Below, one piece after another: positions 38,299-47,900 of a DNA stretch of 64,000 bases. The stretch comes from Antrihabitans stalactiti (GTDB lineage Bacteria; Actinomycetota; Actinomycetes; Mycobacteriales; Mycobacteriaceae): contig NZ_VCQU01000006.1 in assembly GCF_012932915.1 (NCBI RefSeq), positions 186,001 through 250,000 on the forward strand, given 5' to 3'. The position numbers and the translations under genes were made by a program. Numbering within the stretch: the first letter of the stretch is position 1; each line of letters opens with the position of its first letter. The notes below the pieces were generated by a model. That model ran no database searches and was not told the DNA's origin. It was given only the letters and a program-made list of their open reading frames with translations.

Positions 38299-39129
38299 AT
38301 GGTCGGTGATCGTGCCGCGCGGGTGGCGGCAACGATCGGTGTTGCCATCGGTCTCGCGTTGTTCGCACCCGTCACAGCCGCCGCAACTCCGGGTGGCCAC
38401 GGCGGTCCGTCGCCGCACGGACCCGGAAACAACAACAACAACCATGGCAACAACAACAACCATGGGAACAACAACAATCACGGCAACAACAACCCCGGCA
38501 GCAATAACCACGGAAACAACAACGGACCGGGCAACAATCACGGCAACAACAATCACGGCAACGACGACTGTGACGACGACGATCCGCCACCCACGGTTTC
38601 CCCGCCGCCGCCGCCCGCGCCGGCATCGTCGAATAGGGTCGGCGGGGCGTCGGATTCAGCGCAGAGCGGGTCGACTCCGCCACCGAGTCCTGCGGTCGTC
38701 GGCAAAACGATCACCGTGGCGCCACCGCCGCCGCCGGCCGTTGTCTCGGTTCCTGAACCCGTCTTCGTCGTACCGCGTGCAGCGGATGTCGTCCCCCCCG
38801 TCGTCGTCCTTCCCTCCATCGTCCTTCCGGTCATCGAGGCCCTGCCTGCGCCGATAGAGGCAGAGCCACCTCCGCCACCGCCGCCCCCGCCGCCGGCGGC
38901 ACCCGTGAACACGCCCGTGGCAGTGGACACCACGCAACCCGACGTGACCAACACCAACGCACTCGGCCCGCTGCCGCCTCCGCACAACCCGCTCGGTGTG
39001 CTCGGCGGACTCATCGCACTCTTGTTCGCCGGCGGAGCAGCCGCAGTGATCAGCTACAACGGTGCACGCTTGTCGCAAGCGAGGGTGGAGTCGGCGCACG
39101 CCGAGTTCTTCGGCCCTGGTGCGGGGTGA
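38299..39129 (+). CDS. Secreted Asn/His/Gly-repeat and Pro-rich cell-surface protein
   Basis: 276 residues. A signal peptide ends around ALFAPVTAAA (residue ~30). Residues ~40-88 are a low-complexity run of Asn with regular HG/PG steps, followed by an acidic DDCDDDD patch. A long proline-rich region (~95-215) comes next. A single hydrophobic helix near the C-terminus (GVLGGLIALLFAGGAAAVISY) could anchor it in the membrane. ATG 38299 lies eight bases after ATAGGGG; GTG 38296 is the alternative. No family is recognised. The shape suits a wall-spanning or possibly His-metal-binding surface protein. Confidence 0.75.
   Translation: MVGDRAARVAATIGVAIGLALFAPVTAAATPGGHGGPSPHGPGNNNNNHGNNNNHGNNNNHGNNNPGSNNHGNNNGPGNNHGNNNHGNDDCDDDDPPPTVSPPPPPAPASSNRVGGASDSAQSGSTPPPSPAVVGKTITVAPPPPPAVVSVPEPVFVVPRAADVVPPVVVLPSIVLPVIEALPAPIEAEPPPPPPPPPPAAPVNTPVAVDTTQPDVTNTNALGPLPPPHNPLGVLGGLIALLFAGGAAAVISYNGARLSQARVESAHAEFFGPGAG
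38428..38561 (+). repeat. In-gene tandem repeat encoding Asn-rich run
   Basis: Imperfect ~18-base units of (AAC)n-CAT/CAC-GGN repeated within the secreted-protein gene. They encode runs of Asn closed by His-Gly or Pro-Gly. Unit length varies, typical of slippage-prone DNA. Confidence 0.85.
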
Positions 39130-39135
39130 CGTGCC

Positions 39136-39651
39136 ATGACAACTGACTCTGATAAGAGCAAGGCCCGGTCGCATCGACGAGTTGCGGGCGCCGTCGACGC
39201 CGTTTGTGCGCTCGCTGCCGACTCGGACTCGGTGACGCTGGATCAGGTCGTTGCGGCCGTAGCGCACGAGCGAGGCCGCGAGATAGAGATTGCGACCGCT
39301 GACCTCGGTCCCGGGGTGTGCGGTCAACGACGCGCCTACCCCGACCGCGATGTCATCGTGCTTGCGTCGGCGCTGCCGAGCAGAGAACGCACTCTCGCAC
39401 ACGAATTGGGACACATCGTATTTCGCCACCCAGGCGCGCCCGCGAGCGATGTCACCCTGGAGGCGAGCGCCGAGCTGATCGCCTACATGCTCAGCCAGCG
39501 CGCGTACCAGCAAGTTGTGGAAGACGGTGACGACGAGCTCGCCGAATGGGAGGCCGAGACCTTCGCCGGCATGCTGCTCACCCGATTGCGCGTCTTCACC
39601 AACCGTGGCACGGGTGTTTCTGTGCTGAGATTCGACGAGGCTCTGGGGTGA
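39136..39651 (+). CDS. ImmA/IrrE-type metallopeptidase-like protein
   Basis: 171 residues. The zinc-peptidase motif HELGH is at 89-93 (RTLAHELGHIVFRHPG), with a later acidic residue in EWEAETFAGMLL as the likely third ligand. This is the pattern of ImmA/IrrE proteins, which cleave cognate XRE-family repressors. It overlaps the next membrane-protein gene by four bases, and an XRE-type (EspR-like) gene lies convergent 1 kb away. It could act on that regulator, but this is inference. Confidence 0.78.
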   Translation: MTTDSDKSKARSHRRVAGAVDAVCALAADSDSVTLDQVVAAVAHERGREIEIATADLGPGVCGQRRAYPDRDVIVLASALPSRERTLAHELGHIVFRHPGAPASDVTLEASAELIAYMLSQRAYQQVVEDGDDELAEWEAETFAGMLLTRLRVFTNRGTGVSVLRFDEALG

Positions 39652-40643
39652 GCTTCTGGTTGGTCGCGCTGGCAGTGTGGATTGCAGCCGGCGGCAGGGT
39701 CGGTCGCGTTCTGGTGCGTCCAGCCACGACAGTCCGAGTGGCGATCGTCGCGGCAGTCGCCAGCGTCGCCGCGGCGGTCACGATCGGGATCCCCGAAGTG
39801 GCAGACAGCGTGGATCGGTTGCTGCCCAACGGAGTCCGTGCAGGTGAACGGCTCGTTCCGCTGCTCATCATCGCGCTGTGGGTTGCTTTCACTGCGGCAA
39901 CTGCGGTGGTCGCTGCCGCGGCCTGGCCGATAACATCCCGCGAGAACTTGCGTCGGGTCGCGGCAGCAATCTATGCAATCGGTGCCGTGTTCGTCGCGAT
40001 CACGATCTTCTGGTCGGCGAAGATCGGCTGGGCTGCCATCGTCGTCGGCTGTCTGGTCATCGTTGTGACTGCGGTACGGAACTTCGACTGGACTCCGCTC
40101 GGCAGAGGCGTCGGAATATTCGCGATCGGCACCGCCATGGTGGGGGTCCTGGCCGGCGTGCACTTCCGTGAACTGATGACCAAATCGGTGCCAGCCACGC
40201 GTCCAACTCCGACGTGGGCGTGGTTGACGGCGAGCCTGTTGATCTCGATCGGCGCTGTCTGGATCCTCGTCGAGATGTGGGTCCGCGCACGGCTGTTGAT
40301 GCGGCAGGTGAAGGTGCTCCACAACGCACTGATCACGCGTTTTCCCGAAGTGACGCAGGACGACTCCAGCAACACGACGACCGTGCTGCGCGCATCAGAT
40401 CAGGTCGCGCATGTCATGGATGCGCTGTACCTGCTCGCAGGCGGCGGTGGAGCGGCGTCCAAATCGTCGGAGACACCGCCCGCGGGGCGCGCCGAACGAG
40501 CGCACGCCGTCGCGGTATGGGTGCGGGATCCACTGAACTCGACGCCCCTGGATACGCGGTGGATTGCGCCACCAGACGGCACGTCGACGCGCCGATGGGT
40601 GAGCACGATCGCGCAGGCTTACACCAACGGCGCGGCGAGCTGA
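39648..40643 (+). CDS. Multi-pass membrane protein (MAB_1171c-like, uncertain)
   Basis: 331 residues. About seven hydrophobic segments lie in residues 1-220, followed by a soluble C-terminal ~110-residue region (RARLLMRQVKVLHNALITRFPEV...VAVWVRDPL). GTG 39648 overlaps the metallopeptidase stop. Membrane proteins of this shape often sit beside ImmA/IrrE proteases and XRE regulators in actinobacteria, but the function is unknown to me. It ends seven bases from the convergent EspR-like gene. Confidence 0.65.
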   Translation: MSFWLVALAVWIAAGGRVGRVLVRPATTVRVAIVAAVASVAAAVTIGIPEVADSVDRLLPNGVRAGERLVPLLIIALWVAFTAATAVVAAAAWPITSRENLRRVAAAIYAIGAVFVAITIFWSAKIGWAAIVVGCLVIVVTAVRNFDWTPLGRGVGIFAIGTAMVGVLAGVHFRELMTKSVPATRPTPTWAWLTASLLISIGAVWILVEMWVRARLLMRQVKVLHNALITRFPEVTQDDSSNTTTVLRASDQVAHVMDALYLLAGGGGAASKSSETPPAGRAERAHAVAVWVRDPLNSTPLDTRWIAPPDGTSTRRWVSTIAQAYTNGAAS

Positions 40644-40650
40644 CCGAGTT

Positions 40651-41067
40651 CTATTCGGTGCCGTCCGGCGGAATCTCGGGCAGGCCCTCGCTCGCCCGGA
40701 GCTTCTCCGCCATCGATGTCAACAGATTCTGCGATTCTTCCGACAGGTCGAATGCACGGCTGGAAAGCCGACGGAGCCCGTAGCCCTGTAGTTGCGACAG
40801 GAGTTCGAGGTCGTGATCGATCTTGGCAGCGTAAATGTCGTTGAAGAAGTAGTCCGGCTTCACCTTGAAGAACTTGGCGAGGGCGGCGACAGTCTCGTCG
40901 GACGGGTTGGTGCGCTGGCCGGACCTTAGCTGTGACAGGTAGGGCTTCGAAATCGGATGGCCGCTCTCGGTCAGAGCGGCCGCAACTTCGGCATTGGTGT
41001 GAGGCTTACGCCCTGGTGGGTGCACGGTCTCGAACAGCTTGTTCAGCCGCGCAGCGAAATCAGCCAT
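40651..41067 (-). CDS. EspR-like XRE-family DNA-binding regulator
   Basis: 138 residues. The N-terminal half, FAARLNKLFETVHPPGRKP, then PHTNAEVAAAL, ISKPYLSQLRSGQRTNPS and VAALAKFFKVKPDYFF, closely follows mycobacterial EspR. The shorter C-terminus (LRRLSSRAFDLSEESQNLL) corresponds to its dimerisation part. EspR is a nucleoid-associated protein that regulates ESX-1 and cell-wall/lipid genes by bridging distant sites. Here it lies next to an IrrE-type peptidase and upstream of a giant NRPS, divergent from it across ~680 bases. Confidence 0.8.
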   Translation of the reverse strand: MADFAARLNKLFETVHPPGRKPHTNAEVAAALTESGHPISKPYLSQLRSGQRTNPSDETVAALAKFFKVKPDYFFNDIYAAKIDHDLELLSQLQGYGLRRLSSRAFDLSEESQNLLTSMAEKLRASEGLPEIPPDGTE

Positions 41068-41749
41068 AGTCAGCCGTCCATATCCCTTCGCCGGAGCAGA
41101 TTCAATTCGCTCATATTCATTCGCCTCGATATTAGCGGCTCAGTAACTGAAATCCTACGGTTGGGGTCGTATTCGTGCTACAAGTCGCAATAGCCGTGTC
41201 GCGTCGTCGCAGATAACGGCAGTGTTTGCCGGACACCGCGACGGTCGACTGGTCGTGTGTCCACTCCCTCAAACGGGCCAGTCGAGGCGCTCCGACCTCG
41301 AATTTTGAGGGTTGCTTAGAAGTAGCTCGGCGTGTCGTGGGCGAATAACCAGGCGGCACCAAGTCGAGTAAGACGTGTCGGTGGCGCCGTTGCGTACCTG
41401 GTTGTCGTTCGTGCGCGCGCCAAGAGTCGTGTGATCCGCCCGCAAACCTCACGCTCGCTCGCTGTGCGGGGCTAATCAAATCCACCGGTTTTTTTAGTTT
41501 CGCAATCTCCAAAACGCGCTTCGATTTTGTGTCCGGGGGTATGCGAACTTGGCGAAAGATTGTGCTCGACCACTGCAAGCGAGCCGGTGACGCCCAGCCT
41601 TGGGCCTGTGACCTTATGCCCTGGCTGGCATCACGGTGAGGCGGTCTGCTTGCGGTGGGGTCCGGTGACGACCGTCACGAGATCCTGCGATACTGCCGTA
41701 TCGCCCGACCGAATTGGGAGTTCGCGAATTGCAGGGACAGTAAGGAATA
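41068..41749. other. Long intergenic region upstream of the NRPS gene
   Basis: About 680 bases with no convincing gene. The part near the EspR-like gene and around 41480-41530 is AT-richer than the surroundings, with a T-run at about 41490. The region probably holds promoters for both the regulator and the NRPS. No KstR-type site was seen. Confidence 0.5.
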
Positions 41750-41950
41750 TTGGTAGTACTCAACGAAAATTCGAAGAGCTTTCGCAGGCCGCCATCCGCG
41801 CGCGCAGAGTGGACCGACGCACTCGCCGCGGGGCGAGCGCTGCCGGACTTGCAGATCGGGGCGGTCGGTATTCGTGCATCAGGAGTCTTCGCTCATCGTG
41901 ACGAAACCCGTTGCGGCAACCCTTTCGAGCGCTTCGGCTCACGCCAATGA
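41750..41950 (+). CDS. Possible small leader ORF coupled to the NRPS
   Basis: 66 codons from TTG 41750, with AAGGA only a few bases upstream. It ends in a TGA that overlaps the NRPS ATG (ATGA). Codon third positions look G/C-biased over much of its length, so it may be translated. The protein resembles nothing I know. Alternatively it is the true N-terminus of the NRPS separated by a frameshift, or just chance. Confidence 0.3.
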   Translation: MVVLNENSKSFRRPPSARAEWTDALAAGRALPDLQIGAVGIRASGVFAHRDETRCGNPFERFGSRQ

Positions 41951-44900
41951 TCGCTGACATTCCGGGTTTGGTCGCGGCTGTCGCCGAGCGTGAGCCGGAG
42001 CGGGCGGTGGTGGTTTTCGACGGTGTGACGGTGACGTATCGCGCTTTGGCCGAGCAGCTGCAGGCGATGGATGCGGCGATGGGTGGGGCGTTGCCGGCCG
42101 AGGCGTTGGTGCCGGTGGTGTTGGGTGATGTGGTTCCGGGGTTTGTGGAGTCGGTGTCGGGTGGGCTCGACGGGGTGGTCGAGGCGATCGTGTCGGATGC
42201 GGTGTCGGTCACCGATATCGGCGGCGGTGCGTCGGCGGCCGTCGATGTGGTGGAGACGTTGGTCGCGGCGTTCGACCGGCAGGTGATCGCGTCGCCGGAT
42301 GCGGTGGCGTTGGTGTTCGGTGACACGTCGTTGTCGTATGCGGAGTTCGATGCGCGGGCGAACCGGTTGGCGCGGCATTTGATCGGTCTGGGGGTGGGTC
42401 CGGAGACGCGGGTGGGGTTGGCGGTCCGGCGGTCGGTGGAGTTGTTGGTCGGGATGTACGCGATCCTCAAAGCCGGCGGTGCGTATGTGCCGATCGATCC
42501 GGATCATCCGGCGGAGCGGATCGAGTATGTGCTCGACACCAGCCACCCGGTGGTGGTGCTGAGCACCGCCCGTGACGAATTCGCATCGTCCTCGACGGTG
42601 CCGGTGGTACGGCTCGACCAGGTTGACGTGTCTGCATTGTCGGCGGATCCGGTGACCGATGCGGACCGTGTTGCTCCGTTGCGGCCGGAGTCTGCGGCGT
42701 ATGTGATTTTCACGTCCGGGTCGACGGGTCGCCCGAAGGGTGTGGTGGTCTCGCACCGGTCGGTGCTGAACTATCTGACCTGGCGTCAAACCGAGTATGG
42801 GTTGACGTCGGCGGATGTGGTGTTGCAGAAGACGCCGTTCACCTTCGATGTGTCGGTGTGGGAGTTGTTCTGGCCGTTGCAGGTCGGCGCCACGTTGGTG
42901 ATTGCGGAGCCGGACGGTCATCGGGATCCGGCGTATTTGGCGGCGACGATGATCGAACACGGTGTGACGGCGGTGCATTTCGTGCCGTCGATGTTGTCGG
43001 TGTATGTCGGAGAACCCCTTGCGGCGCGGGTGTCGTCGTTGCGGTACGTGTTCGCGTCGGGGGAGGCGTTGCCGGCGCAGGTGGCGGCCCGGTTGCGCGA
43101 GATCAGTGCCGCGGAGTTGCACAACTTGTACGGGCCGACCGAGGCGGCGGTGGAGGTCAGCTACTACCAGGTCACCGACAAGGATGTGGCGTCGATCCCG
43201 ATCGGGTTGCCGGTGGCGAACACGGAGTTGCTGGTTCTCGATGACGGGTTGCGCCCGTCGCCGACCGGGGTGGCGGGGGAGTTGTATCTGGCCGGAGTCC
43301 AGTTGGCGCGGGGTTATATCGCGCGCCCGGATTTGACGGCGGATCGGTTCGTGGCGAACCCGTTCACCGCGGGGCAGCGGATGTATCGGACCGGGGATCT
43401 GGTCCGTCGCCGCGGCGACGGGATCATCGAGTATTTGGGGCGGACCGATTTTCAGGTCAAGATCCGCGGTTTGCGCATCGAACTCGGCGAGATCGAGGGG
43501 GTGTTGCGCGGCGCAGACGGGGTCGTCGACGTCGTCGCCGCCGTGCACGTGGATCCGGTCGCGGGGGATCAGCTCATCGCGTACGTGGTGCCCGACGCGG
43601 GTATCGAACTCGACAACGACGCGCTCGCTTCCGCTGCCCGGCAACAGCTTCCGGACTATATGATTCCGGCGTTGTTCGTTTCGTTGGATGCGCTGCCGTT
43701 GAATGCGAGCGGCAAACTTGATCGAAAGGCGCTTCCCGCAGCGGACTTCGCGGTTCTGGCAAAGCAGTATCGCGCACCAGAAACTCCGAGCGAAGAGATC
43801 CTCGTCAAGCTGTTCGCGGATCTGCTTGGCCTCGAGCGGATCGGCGTAGACGACGACTTCTTCGCCCTGGGCGGCAACTCGTTGATCGCGACCCGGGCGA
43901 TCGCGCGGATCAACACCGACTTCGGTGTCCGCATCGACGTCCGTGATTTCTTCGACGCTCCCACAGTCGGGGAACTGGGTGCGTTGATCGAACAGACGCT
44001 GGCAACCGCCGGTGCGGGCCAGCCGTCGCTCGTCGCCTTGGAACGGCCGGAGCGGCTGCCGCTATCGCTTGCGCAGCAACGGATGTGGTTCCTCAACCGG
44101 TTCGACACCACCTCGGCGGTGAACAACATTCCGGTTGCCGTTCGTTTGTCGGGCGAGTTGGATGTGGCTGCGCTGCAAGAGGCCGTGACCGATGTCGTCG
44201 GTCGGCATGAGGTTCTCCGGACCGTCTATCCGGCGATCGAGGGCATCGGCTATCAGCTTGTACTCACGGCCGATGATGCCGCTATCGACCTTGCGCCGAT
44301 ATCGGTATCGGACGACGACTTGGTCGGACGGATCATTGCGGATGCATCCGCGGGTTTCGATGTGACAGTGGAGGTTCCGGTCCGGGCCCGGCTCTACCAA
44401 ATCTCCAGTGCCGTGGACGAGTACGTCCTTGTCTTCGTGGTGCATCACATCAGTGCCGACGGTTTCTCGATGGGCCCGCTGACCCGGGATGTGATGGTGG
44501 CTTACGCCGCGCGGGTGCAGGGGGATGCGCCGGGGTGGGCGCCGTTGGAGGTGCAGTACGCCGATTACGCGTTGTGGCAACGCCAAGTCCTCGGTAGTGA
44601 GGACGATCCGACTTCGATCATTGCTCGCCAGGAGGCGTACTGGTCGACGGTGTTGGCTGATCTGCCCGATCAGTTGGACTTGCCGCGGGATCGGCCGCGG
44701 CCGGCGGTGGCGTCCAATCGTGGTGCCGACTACGAGTTCGACCTCGACCCCGCTTTGCGGGCCGGTCTCAATAGCTTGGCGCAGGCGCATGGTGCGACGT
44801 TGTTCATGGTCGTGCACTCAGCGTTGTCGGTGCTTCTGTCGAGGTTGTCGGGGTCCGACGACATCGCGATCGGCACTCCGGTCGCCGGGCGTGGCGACGC

Positions 44901-47900
44901 GGCGCTCGACGACTTGATCGGGATGTTCGTCAACACGTTGGTGTTGCGGACGCGCGTTGATGGCGCGGCGACTTTCGCGGAAACGCTTGCCGGAGTGCGG
45001 GAGCGGGACCTGGGGGCATTCGGCCACGCGGATGTGCCGTTCGAGCGACTGGTGGAGGTGCTCGACCCGGCCCGCTCGCAAGCGCGGCATCCGCTGTTTC
45101 AGGTGATGCTGACGTTGCAGAACCTGGGTGAGACCTCGTTCGAGTTGCCGGGGCTGACGGTGTCCGCGGTCGATGTCGCGGTGGATACGGCGAAGTTCGA
45201 TCTGGCGTTGACGTTGGTCGAGGTCGGTGACGGGCTGCACGCGCATCTGGCGTATGCGACGGACCTGTTCGACCGGTCGACCGTAGCCGGGTTGGCAGAT
45301 CGTTTCATCGGCCTGCTGCGGACGGTGGTCGCCGACCCCGCCGTCGTCGTCGGTGACGTCGATCTGCTCGACAGCGTGGAACGCAGTCTCGTTGTCGACG
45401 AATGGAATTCGACCGACCATCCGGTGGACGCGGCAACTCTGCCCGAGTTGTTCGAGGCGGCGGTCGCACGCACTCCTGATGCGACTGCGGTCGTGTTCGA
45501 AGATGAGCATCTCTCCTACGCCGAGTTCTCGGCGCGCGTGCATCGGCTTGCCCGGTACCTGATCTCGGTCGGGGTCGGTCCGGAGTCGTTGGTGGGGGTG
45601 TCGATTCGCCGGTCCACCGATCTCCTCATCGCAATGTATGCGGTCCTGGAAGCGGGCGGTGCCTATGTGCCGCTCGACCCCGATCACCCGGCGGAGCGGA
45701 CCGCGCACGTGCTCGCGACTGCGGCGCCGGTCTGTGTGTTGACCATGGTGAGTGACGATTTCGCTGCTGCCGATGTTGCGGTGCATCGGATCGATGAGCT
45801 CGACCTCTCCGGTGTGGATGCGGTACCGATCACGCCGGACGAGCGACGGGCGCCGTTGCGGCCGGAGAACACGGCGTACGTGATTTTCACCTCGGGGTCG
45901 ACGGGACGGCCGAAGGGGGTGGCGGTCAGCCACCGCGCGATCGTGAACCAGCTGCTGTGGATGCAGGCGGAGTATCGGCTCGATTCCACCGACACGGTGT
46001 TGTTCAAGACCCCGGCGACGTTCGACGCGTCGGTGTGGGAAGTGTTGTGGCCGTTGCAGGTTGGTGCCCGGCTGGTCGTGGCACGTCACGACGGTCATCG
46101 GGATCCGGGATACCTGCTCGACGTCATTGCTGCCGAGCAGGTCACCACCGTCCAGTTCGTCCCCTCGCTGCTCGCGGTGTTGCAGGACAGCATCGGCGAC
46201 ACCGGCATCCCCGGACTACGTCGCGTCTTCGCTGGTGGTGAAGTGTTGCCGGCAGGGTTGGCGACCCGGTTCGCCGAGTCGACCGGCACCGCCGTCCACA
46301 ACCTCTACGGGCCGACCGAGACCACGGTGCAGGTCACCCGCCGACAAAGCCGGGCCGATGATGTGGTGGCGGTGCCGATCGGCGCTCCGGTCTTCAACAC
46401 CCACGTGTTCGTGCTCGACGCCCGGCTGCGCCCGGTGCCCGTCGGTGTGGCAGGCGAGCTGTATGTCGCCGGAACCCAATTGGCGCGCGGGTATGTCGGC
46501 AGCGGCAGTTTGACCGCCGACCGGTTCGTCGCCAACCCCTTCACCGAGGGTGCCCGGTTGTATCGCACCGGTGACCTGGTCCGCTGGACCAGTGCCGGGG
46601 AACTGGTTTATGTGGGGCGCACCGATTTCCAGGTGAAACTGCGTGGGTTGCGGATCGAGCTGGGTGAGGTCGAGACCGCGCTGCTCGCGCACGAGTCGGT
46701 CGCCCAAGCGGTCGCGGTGGTCCGGACCGACGAACGCCTCGGGGACCGTCTCGTCGGCTACGTCGTCCCACCCGTCGGCGTCGACGTCGACGTGCCCGCC
46801 CTGCTGGAGTTCGTGGGCCGGGCGGTGCCGTCCTACATGGTGCCCGACGCCATCGTCGTCCTCCCCGAACTCCCCTTGAACGCCAACGGCAAACTGGATC
46901 GTAAAGCGTTGCCGGAACCGGTGTTCGAGGCGCGCGAGTTCCGGGCACCGGTGACTCCGACCGAGCAGGTGGTGGCGGCGGTCTACGCCGAGGTCCTCGG
47001 TATCGACCGGGTCGGGCTCGACGACGACTTCTTCGATCTGGGTGGCAACTCGTTGATCGCGACCCAGGTGGTGGTGCGGATCGGATCCGCGCTGGACGTG
47101 CAGCTCGGGGTCCGTGAGTTGTTCGAAGCGTCCACCGTGGCCGCCCTCGCCGCTCGTGCGGAGCACGCGGCCGGGGCACCGGCGCGTCCCCCGCTGGTCG
47201 CCAAGGAGCGTCCGGCGCGGGTGCCGTTGTCGTTGGCACAGCAACGGATGTGGTTCCTCAATCAGTTCGACACCACCTCGGCGGTGGACAACATCCCCCT
47301 CGCCGTGCGGTTGACCGGGGACCTCGACGTCGCCGCCATGGGTGCGGCAGTGACCGATTTGATCGCCCGGCACGAGGTGCTACGCACGGTCTACCCGAAC
47401 ACTCCGCAGGGTCCGCATCAGGTGATTCTGCCGGTGTCGCAGGCGGTTCCAGACCTCACGCCAATCGATATCAGTGAGAATTACCTTGTCGCAAGGGTTC
47501 TCGAGCTCGCCACGGCCGAGTTCGACGTGACCGTCGAGGTGCCGTTGCGGGCAACGCTGTTCGCGCTGGGTGACCACGATTTCGTGATCGTGTTCGTCGC
47601 GCACCATGTGGCGGCGGATGGGTCGTCGATGGCGCCGTTGGCCAGGGATCTGATGACGGCCTATGCGGCGCGTGCCCATGGGGAGGCGCCGGGGTGGGCG
47701 CCGTTGCCGGTGCAGTACGCCGATTACGCGATCTGGCAACGGGAACTACTCGGTAGCGAGGACGATCCGGATTCGGTTGCTGCCCAGCAGGTGTCGTACT
47801 GGAAGTCGAAGCTGGCGGGGTTGCCGGACCAGTTGGATCTGCCGAGTGATCGGCCACGGCCGGCGGTGCAGTCGTTTGTCGGGAAGTCGGTGCCGTTCAG

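Noticed and set aside
41485-41500. T-run as a rho-independent terminator
   Set aside because: No stable stem precedes the run of T, and no gene ends nearby on the plus strand.
41523-41901. Other short plus-strand frames in the NRPS upstream region
   Set aside because: They lack ribosome sites, family features and consistent codon bias; only the 41750-41950 frame with its ATGA overlap was kept as a weak call.
41893-43644. Long minus-strand open frames opposite the NRPS, including this 583-codon one
   Set aside because: They lie opposite highly conserved adenylation domains and are Arg/His-rich with no motifs; they arise from codon bias.
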